Shown: in pieces, positions 9,927-19,287 of the stretch
How positions within the stretch are numbered: position 1 is the first letter of the stretch
Layout: each line of letters starts with the position of its first letter
Assembly: GCF_947495825.1 (NCBI RefSeq)
Contig: NZ_CANMAH010000002.1
Span: 295,567-359,566 of the forward strand
Length of the DNA: 64,000 bases
Reading direction: 5' to 3'
Source: an uncultured Psychrobacter sp.
GTDB taxonomy: Bacteria > Pseudomonadota > Gammaproteobacteria > Pseudomonadales > Moraxellaceae
The notes under the pieces: generated by a model
Seen by the model: the letters and a program-made list of their open reading frames with translations, nothing else
What the model was told of the DNA's origin: nothing
The model's database searches: none
Position numbers and translations under genes: made by a program

Positions 9927-10412
9927 ATGACTACTATCGCAAAAGACACTGCCGTCAAATTCAATTACACTCTAAAAGACGACGAAGGCAACATTCTTGA
10001 CCAGTCACCAGAAGGTCAACCACTTGCTTATTTGCATGGCCATAGCAACATTATTCCAGGTCTTGAGCAGCAGCTAGAAGGTAAATCTGCGGGCGAAAAA
10101 GTCAATGCAGTTGTTGAGCCTGCTGATGGCTACGGCGAATACCAAGAGCAAGCGGTACAGCACGTACCACGTGAAAACTTCCAAGGTGTCGACGATATCC
10201 AACCTGGTATGCAGTTCCAGTCAGAAGCCGGTGGTCAAGTCATGCTAGTTACTGTTACTGAAGTAAACGACAACGAAGTAACTGTTGATGCCAACCATCC
10301 ACTAGCTGGTAAGCGTCTGACTTTTGATGTAGAAATTCAAGAAGTACGTGCAGCCACAGAAGATGAGTTAAACCACGGCCATGTACATGGCGCAGGTGGC
10401 GTTGAGCACTAA
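9927..10412 (+). CDS. FKBP-type peptidyl-prolyl isomerase, SlyD-like
   Basis: The 161-residue cytoplasmic protein has the two-part SlyD/FkpB layout. The FKBP fold is split by an inserted chaperone flap, with VKFNYTLKDDEGNILDQS at the N-terminus, LHGHSNIIPGLEQQLEGKSAGEK at about 36-58, the IF domain at about 75-120, and NHPLAGKRLTFDVEIQEV at about 137-154. It should catalyse proline isomerisation and assist folding. The tail ends HGHVHGAGGVEH, a short His-containing remnant instead of the long metal-binding tail of E. coli SlyD, so nickel delivery is doubtful. AGGA lies upstream of the ATG. A very stable palindromic terminator follows. Confidence 0.9.
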   Translation: MTTIAKDTAVKFNYTLKDDEGNILDQSPEGQPLAYLHGHSNIIPGLEQQLEGKSAGEKVNAVVEPADGYGEYQEQAVQHVPRENFQGVDDIQPGMQFQSEAGGQVMLVTVTEVNDNEVTVDANHPLAGKRLTFDVEIQEVRAATEDELNHGHVHGAGGVEH

Positions 10413-10466
10413 TTTGTTGCAAATTAGCTAAAATATTTAAAGATGAGTGACGAGCGTTACTTGTCT

Positions 10467-10520
10467 TTTAGCCCATAAAAAAACCAGTAGCGATGTCTAC
10501 TGGTTTTTTTATGGGCTAAA
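10467..10520. terminator. Bidirectional terminator, 24-bp perfect inverted repeat
   Basis: The arms 10467-10490 and 10497-10520 are perfectly complementary with a 6-base loop. Each contains a run of seven A or T, so the structure could terminate transcription on either strand. It lies 55 bases after the FKBP stop. Confidence 0.9.
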
Positions 10521-10924
10521 TTTGTATGATAGCTTCACGATAAAAAGAGAGCGATAGACTTAGTGATTTTAAACGTCATAATTAAGAAGATGCCATAACA
10601 ACTAAACTATTTACTTCCAAACATAATAAAACCGCATAACGACAAGCGCTATACGGTTTTTATTACCAACCATCCTTGTTAATGTTATGCTATACCCAAT
10701 CCCAAGATATAGTACAACTGACAGGCATCCAGCCTTATCATCCATGATGAGCAGTCCATCCCTGAAACAATTTATAAACAACCTATAAATACCAATCCCT
10801 AGTATCAAACATAGTATCGTCAAACTGTGCAGTGGGACTATAATCGCAGATTGCTCTTTGCTTAGTAAGAGGTTGAAACGACATTACATGTAAGCATATG
10901 CTTACAACACCCTATACAAAGTAT
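10521..10924. other. Intergenic region between the FKBP terminator and prc
   Basis: I support no gene here. A 70-codon minus-strand reading at 10611-10823 has no recognisable features or ribosome-binding site. The region does contain a terminator-like hairpin at 10628-10663. Confidence 0.4.
10628..10663 (-). terminator. Probable terminator downstream of prc
   Basis: AAAACCGCATA (10628-10638) pairs with TATACGGTTTT (10650-10660) with one mismatch. A/T runs on both flanks allow termination of minus-strand prc transcripts. It is about 260 bases beyond the prc stop, so the link to prc is an inference. Confidence 0.5.
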
Positions 10925-13156
10925 TTAAGGTTCCATCGTTGTTTGCAACTTCTCCTTAGGACTAAGTGTCGCTTTCGAGTCCGCACTGAGCATCAAGTAG
11001 GCAGCCTCATTGATAAAGGCTTCATCCTCTGGTAGCTGCGGACGCTCATCAGCTTTCATTTTGCTGCGCTCTTCAAATTTTGCATCCATGGCTGCTTGAT
11101 AAGTATCCCAATTGGCGTACGGACTCTTACCAGTCGCTATTAGGCGTTTGTTTTCAGCTTGCAACGAGCGCTCCTCAATCAGCTCCATCTTCGCTCGGCG
11201 ACTGTTTATATCTAAATTGATAGGCTTTTTCTCGTCATCCATATCACGAATGTCGTTTAGGGTAGATAAATAAACGAACTGTGGATTTTGCTGTTGACGT
11301 ATTTTAGATTGCTGGTTCAGTGTGGCTAGCGTATCTGAGGTAAATTTGCCCTCAGGTTTGTATGCAGCCGTCTTAATAGTATCCCATGGCAGCGCTTTTT
11401 TCTGTGCGCGCTCACCAAAGGTAGCATCATCATATATATTTACCAGCTCTACATCAGGTACAACCCCTTTATTTTGTGTACTACCCCCTGTAATGCGATA
11501 AAACTTACGCTGAGTTAATGTTGCAGAACCCAGCGCTAGATTGTCCAGCTGAATCTGTGCAGAGCCTTTACCTGTCGTTGTGCTACCAACCACTAATCCT
11601 CGTCCATAATCCTGAATCGCTGCCGCAAAAATCTCACTAGCAGAAGCTGAAGCTAGGTTTGTGAGCACCACTAACTTACCATCATATAACTGCTTGCCAC
11701 CATCATCATCGCGATACACTTGAACATTGCCACGGTTATCACGTATTTGTACCAGTGGCCCACTTTTAATAAATAGCCCTAGCATCTTTGCCACTTCATC
11801 CAAAGAGCCACCTGGGTTATTACGTAGATCAACCACTAGGCCATCGATGTTTTCCTTATTTAAGGCTTTGATTGCCTTTTCGGTATCGACACTGACGCTA
11901 CGATAATCCTCGCCATTGCGACGCGCACGATAGTTCAAATAAAAGCTTGGTATCTCAAGCACACCGATGCGTTTTGGTGTCTCATCAATATTGGGCCGTT
12001 GTACCTCTACGACGCGGTGCGTGACCCCTGACTCTTCTTGCTCGATAATGTCGCGTACGACAGTAATAGTACGGGCGCTCGCTTCTGGTGTATTGGGCTG
12101 ACGCACTTTTAGAGTCACTGAAGTGCCACGTTTACCGCGAATCAAACCGACAATCTCGCGCGTTGACCAGCCGACCACATCAGTCATGGTTTTGCCATCT
12201 TCAGCGATACCAATAATGAGATCGTTGGGTTTGATTTGACCAGTTTTGGCTGCAGGTCCACCATCGACTAAAGTGACGATACGTGTATAGTCTGGGTTTT
12301 TTCGATCTGGACGAATAGAGACCCCGATCCCTTCTAACTGTAAGCTTGACTGAATCTGTAACTCAGTCGCCTGAATAGGCGCATAATAATTACTGTGTGG
12401 ATCATAAGTGAGCATGGCAGTATTTAGTACTGTCTCCATTATCTCATCGTCTTTTAAACGTGACATCTGTCCCTGTTGACGTGACAAACGGTTTAATAAA
12501 ATCTCACTTGGCGTACGCTGATCATCACGTACTAAATCTTGACCACGAGTGATATCAGGGTTGTCTAAAAATATCTTCTCTTTACCTTTTTCACTTTCTT
12601 TACCCAAAGTGATGCTTATTAACTGAAACTTTAACTGACGCGCCCAATAATCACGCTGGGCTTTTTTGGTCTTAAAATGACCAAGTTTTTCGCGGTCGAG
12701 AATAATAGTCTCATCGCTTGTCAAATCAAGATCTGTTTTTAGCATTCTTGTGGCCATATCGAAGTACTCATTTGAGCGTTTGCGATAGCGCTCAAAAATA
12801 TCGACACCAGCAGATAGATCACCACGTTTGAGACGATTACCAAATTCGCTTGCATATTTCTTTTTGAATTCATCAACATCAGATTGCAAAAACAACGTAT
12901 GGTTTGGATCAAGGCTGTCTATATACATAGACAAAATTTCACTACCCATTTCACTATCAAGTGGTTGGTTTAAATAATGACTGCGGTCTAACAGTGCCGC
13001 GACTTGCCTGGTTGTAATTTTTTGCTCAGGAGTTTGGACGAAACCTTCAGTGCCGGTATCTGCTACTGCTGTACCATAGCTTTGTGTCAAAATAAGCCCA
13101 GCCACGCCAACTGACGCCACGCTGAGTAACCACTGTGCTGGTTGTTTTTTCATCAT
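10925..13156 (-). CDS. prc: Carboxy-terminal processing (tail-specific) protease Prc/Tsp, S41 family
   Basis: The 743-residue product begins with a signal peptide (hydrophobic residues 9-24, cleavage likely near AVADTG), placing it in the periplasm. In order come an N-terminal helical region with the family block SLDPNHTLFLQSDVDEF (about 80-96), a PDZ domain (about 250-340), the S41 catalytic core and a DUF3340-type C-terminal domain. The catalytic Ser lies in NLASASASEIFAAAI and the Lys in TTTGKGSAQ, about 25 residues apart, as in E. coli Tsp (682 residues). It degrades or trims envelope proteins at their C-termini, in some bacteria peptidoglycan hydrolases. The adjacent divergent nagZ also serves cell-wall turnover. 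Confidence 0.95.
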   Translation of the reverse strand: MMKKQPAQWLLSVASVGVAGLILTQSYGTAVADTGTEGFVQTPEQKITTRQVAALLDRSHYLNQPLDSEMGSEILSMYIDSLDPNHTLFLQSDVDEFKKKYASEFGNRLKRGDLSAGVDIFERYRKRSNEYFDMATRMLKTDLDLTSDETIILDREKLGHFKTKKAQRDYWARQLKFQLISITLGKESEKGKEKIFLDNPDITRGQDLVRDDQRTPSEILLNRLSRQQGQMSRLKDDEIMETVLNTAMLTYDPHSNYYAPIQATELQIQSSLQLEGIGVSIRPDRKNPDYTRIVTLVDGGPAAKTGQIKPNDLIIGIAEDGKTMTDVVGWSTREIVGLIRGKRGTSVTLKVRQPNTPEASARTITVVRDIIEQEESGVTHRVVEVQRPNIDETPKRIGVLEIPSFYLNYRARRNGEDYRSVSVDTEKAIKALNKENIDGLVVDLRNNPGGSLDEVAKMLGLFIKSGPLVQIRDNRGNVQVYRDDDGGKQLYDGKLVVLTNLASASASEIFAAAIQDYGRGLVVGSTTTGKGSAQIQLDNLALGSATLTQRKFYRITGGSTQNKGVVPDVELVNIYDDATFGERAQKKALPWDTIKTAAYKPEGKFTSDTLATLNQQSKIRQQQNPQFVYLSTLNDIRDMDDEKKPINLDINSRRAKMELIEERSLQAENKRLIATGKSPYANWDTYQAAMDAKFEERSKMKADERPQLPEDEAFINEAAYLMLSADSKATLSPKEKLQTTMEP

Positions 13157-13642
13157 ATGTACCTAGTTGTTTTAAGTGATAAAATACCTAAAATGGGTCT
13201 TAAATTGTCTTATCAATGTATCTTAAATGAGCTTGTTAATAGAGAATACGTTATATTCGATATTAGCATGGTCATTGGTTTACAACTGTCTCAAACTGTA
13301 TAAACAATCTTACACGCTACGCCTATACATACCAAACTTTCTATCATCTTTATTGTACGTGCTATCATGTTTATGTTAGTTATCTAACCAATGTCAATTA
13401 CGTATTTATATTGTGGTCATAACTTTATACTTAAACGGTAGCTACGATAAATGTACTAATACCTATTTCTGCCGAATCAAAATAGGTCTTACGATCGATA
13501 ATGGGGAGGATATATTAGTAGAAAAAGACAGTTTTTACTCATATTATTCCAATAATGTCATAATTAAACTAACCATAAAAACAGTAATCAGTCACTAATC
13601 GAATTTAACAATATAAGTGCACAGCACTCTAAGGATTTTGCC
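13157..13642. other. Divergent intergenic region prc / nagZ
   Basis: This 486-base AT-rich stretch has no supported gene. A 61-codon plus-strand reading at 13413-13598 looks random. The region must hold the promoters of both prc and nagZ, but I could not fix them. Confidence 0.35.
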
Positions 13643-14728
13643 ATGTATGGTGTCTTAATGATCGATATTGATAGCACCACATTGACAAACGAAGACGTCA
13701 GTTTGCTCGAACAAGCTCAAGTTGGAGGCGTAATTTTGTTTGCTCGTAATGTCGTAGATGCAGCGCAGGTACGCGCGCTATGTGACGATATTCGCTATCA
13801 TAATCCTGATATTCTCATCGGCGTCGATCAAGAAGGTGGGCGCGTTGCACGATTACGCAATGGGTTTACACCGCTACCTGCTATGGGTAAGCTTGGCGAG
13901 TTGTTTGATCATCATTCAACTCAAGCGCTAAGCTGTGCTTATGACTGTGGTTATTTGATGGCCGCTGAGGTATTGGCAGTGGGTATCGATCTCAGTTTTG
14001 CGCCAGTACTTGATAGAGATGGGGTGAGTCAAGTAATTGGTGATCGTAGTTTTCATAAAGATCCGCAAGTGATTGTCGCTCTAGCCACGCAGTTTATGCG
14101 CGGCATGAGAGCCGCCGGTATGGCAACCACAGGCAAACACTTCCCCGGTCACGGCGCTATCGCTCCTGACTCTCACGTAGCAGAAGCCATTGATGACCGC
14201 AGCCTTGATGAAATACTAGCAAGTGATATGCAGCCTTTTGCTCAGACACTACCATGGCTTGACGCATTGATGCCAGCACATGTGATATTTTCGCAAGTAG
14301 ATGATAAGCCTGCAGGCTTTTCTAAGGTTTGGTTACAAGACATCATCCGCGACAAGCTCAAATTCGACGGTGTTTTATTTTCTGATGATCTATGTATGGC
14401 GGGCGCGCAAGCGGCTGGCGACATTAGTGATCGTGTGCGTGCAGCTATTAAGGCAGGTTGTGATATTGCTCTAGTATGCAACGATCGTATTGCCGCTCAT
14501 GAAGCAGCTAAAACGGCACAAGAGCTGCCCTATCCTAATCAAAACCGTATTAAAACCATGCGCGGTCAAGTGCCATCATGGCAAGGAGATATCGAATCTA
14601 CTTGTAAGCAGTTTGAATATTGGCAACAAGCCAAGGACAGTGTCCTAAAGACATTCTTTAATGCTCAATCTAATGTCGCGCTACCCCAAAGTGAGCATAA
14701 AGTACTAGACCCAACTGACTACAGATAG
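13643..14728 (+). CDS. nagZ: Beta-N-acetylhexosaminidase NagZ (GH3)
   Basis: The cytoplasmic enzyme removes N-acetylglucosamine from anhydro-muropeptides during peptidoglycan recycling. The 361-residue sequence carries the GH3 hallmarks: IGVDQEGGRVARLR (59-72), KHFPGHG (165-171), a DSH triad loop (176-178) and the nucleophile aspartate in FSDDLCMAGA (about 248). No signal peptide is present, as expected. AAGGA upstream supports the ATG at 13643. In many bacteria NagZ products influence AmpC induction through AmpR, but neither gene is visible here. The family is typically about 330-360 residues, so the protein is full length. Confidence 0.95.
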   Translation: MYGVLMIDIDSTTLTNEDVSLLEQAQVGGVILFARNVVDAAQVRALCDDIRYHNPDILIGVDQEGGRVARLRNGFTPLPAMGKLGELFDHHSTQALSCAYDCGYLMAAEVLAVGIDLSFAPVLDRDGVSQVIGDRSFHKDPQVIVALATQFMRGMRAAGMATTGKHFPGHGAIAPDSHVAEAIDDRSLDEILASDMQPFAQTLPWLDALMPAHVIFSQVDDKPAGFSKVWLQDIIRDKLKFDGVLFSDDLCMAGAQAAGDISDRVRAAIKAGCDIALVCNDRIAAHEAAKTAQELPYPNQNRIKTMRGQVPSWQGDIESTCKQFEYWQQAKDSVLKTFFNAQSNVALPQSEHKVLDPTDYR

Positions 14729-14777
14729 TTTTGATAAGTAAATATTTTTTATCTTTAATAATAGTACGTTGTACAAT

Positions 14778-14810
14778 AAAAAACCGCACCTCTAAAAGAT
14801 GCGGTTTTTA
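14778..14810. terminator. Bidirectional terminator between nagZ and the OmpA-domain gene
   Basis: AAAAACCGCA (14779-14788) pairs perfectly with TGCGGTTTTT (14800-14809). It can serve nagZ on the plus strand and the convergent OmpA-domain gene on the minus strand. Confidence 0.85.
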
Positions 14811-14832
14811 CATTAAGGGCTAGAAATAATTT

Positions 14833-16521
14833 TTATTGTGGATCTAATGCTGTACCTTGAGTAGGATCATCACTATCTGGCAATACATCATCGTTATTGT
14901 TATCTAACGGGTTCAAATCCGGGTCTGGCATAGTAGCGTCTACACCGTTATCATCACCATCTACCGTCATATCATCATTGTTGCTATCCAAAGGATTTAG
15001 ATCTGGGTCAATAGAGTCGTTGGTAATTGCACCGCTCGCGCCAGTATTATTTTGTGTCGCTTCGTCATTGACAGAAAACTCGATACGACGATTACGGAAT
15101 CGTCCTTGCTCGGTTGAATTATCAGCGATAGGATCACTCTCACCCATTCCTTTAGTCGTAAGCTTGCTAGCATCGACACCTTTAGACACTAGATACTCTT
15201 TTACTGACTCAGCACGATCACGAGACAACTCCATATTGTATGCATCTGACGCTAGGTTGTCTGTATGACCAATAATTACTAATTCGATGTTAGGTACTTC
15301 TTGAATAATATTAGCAGCACGGTCAAGGAAAGGTTTATTCACCTCTGGAATAACTGCTTTATCAAGTTCAAAGTTAATCACCTGAATACTCAAAGCACGA
15401 GCAACATCTCGAGGGTCTGGGTTTTCACCAAGATTGTCGACAGCAGCCTCTGCTGCAACCAAACTATTATCAATCTCACTTTGTAGGTCTAGTGGGCCTT
15501 CAGCTTTTACGGTCATTGCTGGAGCAGCTGCTTGCAAGTCAGAGACAAGCTTATCAAGTACATCTGCATCGGCAGAGTTGACCACGATCTCATCGCCTTT
15601 GATAATCATACTAGCATTTGGCACACTTTTAATAATTGGCAAAATAGAAGCCAATTGTGCTGCAGCTGGCATATCCGTTGCAAAGTTATCATCTACATCC
15701 GCGCGGCACTTATCAGCCTCGTTACCAAAAGTGCTACTCATAGCATTCATAACGGTGGTTTGCAACGTCTCATCACCAACATTCATACGGCAAGCATACA
15801 AGGTATTTGCCTCGCCAGTAGCAATACGGATAGAGGCAGGTTCTGTACTAGCGGCTACTGCGGCTACCGCTTGACCCTCATCTTCAGCTTGCTCTTCAGT
15901 AACGACTGGAGTTGCTACAGGTTCAGGGTTGTCTTGACAACCTCTTAATAATGCCCAAGCTAATGCACCTAAGATAATTAAACCTATAATAGGTAGTAAG
16001 GCTTTCATAAAACTGCCCGACTCTTCTTCTTTATGCTGTAGTGGCGCCATACTGGTAGTATCTGAAATACGTGTACCAGCAGCGCCAGCACCAGCACCAA
16101 TCATGCCCGCAGGAACTACCGCACTGGCCCAAGCAGGAATATGATGCTGATAATCAGCAGAATTATCGTTCAAGAACTGAGGTACAGGCGTCGTACCTGC
16201 TAAGTTTTTGATTTCATGATAAGCAAGTGGCGCTGCCATAGCGACCAAACCACGCGCTGCAGTTGCATCGACGTTATGTGCGTCAGCAAGCTCGCGGGAG
16301 ATGCTGTCACGATGTGAGCCATCAGTCCATACACGATCATAAAAACCTTGATCATCGCGGGCTATGTTTTCATTAGCAAAACGACCAAAAGTGTCTTTAT
16401 CTGCTAAACGCGCTGCAAAAATCGCATAAAACTGTTCTAATAAACTTTTTTTAGCTGGAGACTGATCATCCCCTAATACTGCTGGGCTAACTGTACGTGT
16501 CAAATGACCAATAATATCCAT
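14833..16521 (-). CDS. OmpA C-terminal-domain protein with DUF937-like N-domain and one membrane helix
   Basis: The 562-residue product has no signal peptide. In order it has a cytoplasmic N-domain (about 1-115) whose SRELADAHNVDATAARGLVAMAAPLAYHEI part resembles DUF937, a linker, one membrane helix (174-193), a Cys-containing periplasmic region (about 240-345, BON-like in pattern) and an OmpA domain (about 375-490). In the OmpA domain, HTDNLASDAYNMELSRDRAESV and the NRRIEF end carry the Asp and Arg that contact peptidoglycan. The last 60 residues are Asp/Asn-rich with DPDLNPLD twice. Inner-membrane attachment linked to the cell wall is the likely role. GGAGGGAG before the ATG is a strong ribosome-binding site. 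The next gene upstream is a paralog lacking the OmpA domain. Confidence 0.85.
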   Translation of the reverse strand: MDIIGHLTRTVSPAVLGDDQSPAKKSLLEQFYAIFAARLADKDTFGRFANENIARDDQGFYDRVWTDGSHRDSISRELADAHNVDATAARGLVAMAAPLAYHEIKNLAGTTPVPQFLNDNSADYQHHIPAWASAVVPAGMIGAGAGAAGTRISDTTSMAPLQHKEEESGSFMKALLPIIGLIILGALAWALLRGCQDNPEPVATPVVTEEQAEDEGQAVAAVAASTEPASIRIATGEANTLYACRMNVGDETLQTTVMNAMSSTFGNEADKCRADVDDNFATDMPAAAQLASILPIIKSVPNASMIIKGDEIVVNSADADVLDKLVSDLQAAAPAMTVKAEGPLDLQSEIDNSLVAAEAAVDNLGENPDPRDVARALSIQVINFELDKAVIPEVNKPFLDRAANIIQEVPNIELVIIGHTDNLASDAYNMELSRDRAESVKEYLVSKGVDASKLTTKGMGESDPIADNSTEQGRFRNRRIEFSVNDEATQNNTGASGAITNDSIDPDLNPLDSNNDDMTVDGDDNGVDATMPDPDLNPLDNNNDDVLPDSDDPTQGTALDPQ

Positions 16522-16916
16522 AATATACTCCCTCCAATCACTATTATTTTGTATATGATTAGTTCAAACAAAATGCAGAAACTAATTTTTATAAGTTTTT
16601 ATATAAATGAATAATCTAAATAAAAAAATCAGCTTTATATATCAATCAATTTTGAAAATTTAGTAACTTCATTTGATTGTTCATTTATAGAACTTAACTT
16701 TCAAGTATTATAGGGGTAATGTACAAGCCAACTCTACAAACGCGCTGTTGTGGAAATGATACATTAGGTAATTTTTGAGTTGTGGCGCGTAACCATATCG
16801 CTAATACCGTACAGTTTAATAACACAAAGATAAAAATAGTATTAAAAACAATTATTAGCAGTCTTATAGCCTCTCAAGTCAATCAGTAAAATATATTTTA
16901 ATCGTCTCTCACATAT
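16522..16916. other. Spacer between the two paralogous membrane-protein genes
   Basis: This 395-base AT-rich stretch separates two co-directional genes. The spacing suggests that the OmpA-domain gene has its own promoter. No further gene, repeat or terminator with a T run was found. Confidence 0.35.
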
Positions 16917-18626
16917 TTACTTGTCTTGAATGAGATCTTTATCAACTGGTCTCTCATTACGTAGCTTTTCGGCGACGATAGTAGTACTAGCCAAATCATC
17001 AACCTCTGCTGCTGATATAGAGCCGGCTGAAGTAGTAAACGAACGATTATTATTAGGCTGGCTATTAACGTCCCTATTAGCATTGCTATTATAGGGTATT
17101 GCTTCTATTGTATTATCGGTAACGTCACTTGATTGCTGAGCATTCTGATTGAAACTCATGTCGTTATTTTGAAGGTCACTGTTTTCAGGAATATTATTTT
17201 TAGGAACATTGTTTCTAAGATAGGTATCGTCATAAGTATTGTCTAGGGGCATATTTTCATTGACAAACTGATTGTCACGATTATTCATTATGCTTATATC
17301 ATCATCGTTATTAACGACTATTTCGTCGCTATTCGTTGATGATAAGGGCGCAGCACTAATGATCGTTGCTGTCGGTATTATGGTCCGTATATCAGTCAGC
17401 AAGCGTTGGAGCAGTATGCCATCAGGCGCCTCCACACTAAGGGTGGCATTTTGTAATTGTAATCGTGCAAAAGGAACTGAGCGTAGTAGCATAAATACAC
17501 GAGGAAGCGCTTCTATATCGATATTAGACAAACGTTTAGCAACGCCTGATTTTACTTCCAGCTCACAAGTACTTGCTTGTTCTCCAAAGCTGACATTCAA
17601 CGTTTGCTTCAGTGCCTTTTGTAACGCTGTATCCCCTACAGTCGCTGTACAGTTATATATATTCCCACTGTCATCTAACGCAAGCAGTAGCTCTACGGGT
17701 GATAACGTCTCTACGGCCGGCTCACTTGTTGGCTCAACCGCTGCAGATGGAGTAACAACTGGCTCTACAGGTGCAGGTGTTAGGTAATTAGGCTTAATGA
17801 TTAATACCCATGCTAGCCCGATTGCGGTTAGTGTACCAATGAATAACAAGACCTTTACTAACAGGTTATCTTTTGGATTACGAGTGCGGCCTTTTAAACG
17901 GCTCTTAGTAGTGTCTGGGTCACGATATTCTGATGGATTGGCATAAATAGTATCTGCCATATCGACTAAAAGGGTTTGATTATCTAATGTGGTTGTATTA
18001 TTGGGAGCACTATCATCTGATGAACTATGAGGTATATTGCTTATATCTATTGTTGGTTTGGCTATCGTTGGTGGCGCACTAGTAGCGTTAGACTTAACAA
18101 CGTCATCAGTTACATCACTAGCGTTATCAGCATCGATAAGCGTGTTTTTATTTAATTTTATAGCGTCGTTGACTGCTTCTTTTGGCCCTATGACTTTCTC
18201 TGCCCATACTGGCAAATAAGACCTTATCGACAGTTGCTGCGCCTGTAAAAAAGCAGGTAAAAACTGACCATTAGCTAAAATATTTAGCTCTTGATAGATC
18301 AGCGATGTAGCATTGATTAATAGCTTTTCTGTGGTCTGTGTATCAACATGATGGCTCGTCGCCAACTCATCAATTAACCATTGACGCAGGCTTGCCTTTT
18401 GCCATAGCTGCTCAAACATCGTGACGCTTGAAACTTCAGAGCTCAAAGTTGCTGGTACTGATATGTCTTGCTCAGTATGTAACAACTGCGTATACACATC
18501 TGGCTGAGCTAAACGCGCAATAAAAATGGCATAAAACTGTTCAAGTAAACTGACATGCGCCACGTTATTATTATCACATAAAACCGCCGTCGTTACCGTT
18601 TGGTCAAGCTGATCAATGATAGTCAT
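16917..18626 (-). CDS. Paralog of the OmpA-domain protein, with the OmpA domain replaced by an Asn-rich tail
   Basis: The 569-residue product shares the N-terminal layout of its neighbour: SLLEQFYAIFIARLA against SLLEQFYAIFAARLA, and LIDELATSHHVDTQTTEKLL against the DUF937-like block. It also has a single membrane helix (about 258-278, LVKVLLFIGTLTAIGLAWVLII) and a related periplasmic region (IYNCTATVGDTALQ..NVSFGEQASTC against LYACRMNVGDETLQ..STFGNEADKC). After about residue 430 there is no OmpA domain, only a low-complexity tail rich in Asn, Asp and Ser. Function is unknown; it may partner or modulate the OmpA-domain protein. AAAGG precedes the ATG. Divergence from the neighbour is high, so the duplication is old. 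Confidence 0.75.
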   Translation of the reverse strand: MTIIDQLDQTVTTAVLCDNNNVAHVSLLEQFYAIFIARLAQPDVYTQLLHTEQDISVPATLSSEVSSVTMFEQLWQKASLRQWLIDELATSHHVDTQTTEKLLINATSLIYQELNILANGQFLPAFLQAQQLSIRSYLPVWAEKVIGPKEAVNDAIKLNKNTLIDADNASDVTDDVVKSNATSAPPTIAKPTIDISNIPHSSSDDSAPNNTTTLDNQTLLVDMADTIYANPSEYRDPDTTKSRLKGRTRNPKDNLLVKVLLFIGTLTAIGLAWVLIIKPNYLTPAPVEPVVTPSAAVEPTSEPAVETLSPVELLLALDDSGNIYNCTATVGDTALQKALKQTLNVSFGEQASTCELEVKSGVAKRLSNIDIEALPRVFMLLRSVPFARLQLQNATLSVEAPDGILLQRLLTDIRTIIPTATIISAAPLSSTNSDEIVVNNDDDISIMNNRDNQFVNENMPLDNTYDDTYLRNNVPKNNIPENSDLQNNDMSFNQNAQQSSDVTDNTIEAIPYNSNANRDVNSQPNNNRSFTTSAGSISAAEVDDLASTTIVAEKLRNERPVDKDLIQDK

Positions 18627-19287
18627 AAATATTGCCTTTGGAGCGAGATAATATAGAGGGGATTTACGTCAAAACCGGTGACGTACGACTAAGATGAAAG
18701 TGATGTCATCTCAGTAGCCGTAGCCTCAGTAATAGTTGCGCGCAAAAAATACTTATCTTAGTTGCCTGCGACTATTAACATAACGATTTAATTTTGAACT
18801 GACTATAGTAGAGGAAATAGACGAGGATTTTATAAATATAACTATAATCTGTACTATTGGTTAATTAAGTAATCATCTTTTTAGTTGTGTGTTTATACAA
18901 AAGCCAAATATCTTTATTTCATTGAATAACTCTGTCGCTATTATGCTTTTAAACAAAAGCTATTTTAAAATCAATAGTGAAAAGCCGACAGATAAATCCA
19001 AAGCCGTTTTGCAAAAACTGTAAAAGATATGATTTTAGTACGTTAATTTAATCGCTTATTCAGTATAATTTGTATACGTATGTAAATCCAATCAACCTAT
19101 GACTGTATTTTAACTCTATAATCTGCTCCATTGGTCACTGTCTCTACGATGGATACTTATGGTATGCATTTAATTTATCATACCAAAACGTAATTTCTGA
19201 CGTATGCTAATCTCTAAAAACACCTTGAGCTGTAGCAACTAAGCTTGCAACGTCTTTGTTTATCAGGCTTGACCTAAGGATTACTCT
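18627..19287. other. Divergent intergenic region upstream of the rhomboid gene
   Basis: This 661-base AT-rich stretch holds no supported gene. A TATAAT at 19064-19069 lacks a good -35 partner. A 7-bp inverted repeat, TGGTATG (19160-19166) with CATACCA (19179-19185), could be an operator or a weak hairpin. Confidence 0.35.

Noticed and set aside
10611..10823. 70-codon minus-strand reading with hydrophobic stretches
   Set aside because: No ribosome-binding site or family resemblance, and it spans a terminator-like hairpin.
13413..13598. 61-codon plus-strand ORF upstream of nagZ
   Set aside because: Composition looks random, with no start signal and no recognisable motif.
15434..15948. Opposite-strand ORFs over the OmpA-domain gene
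   Set aside because: They are antisense shadows of a gene with a clear OmpA domain and strong ribosome-binding site.
19160..19185. 7-bp inverted repeat upstream of the rhomboid gene considered as a terminator
   Set aside because: Stem is short, the loop is 12 bases and no clear T run follows.
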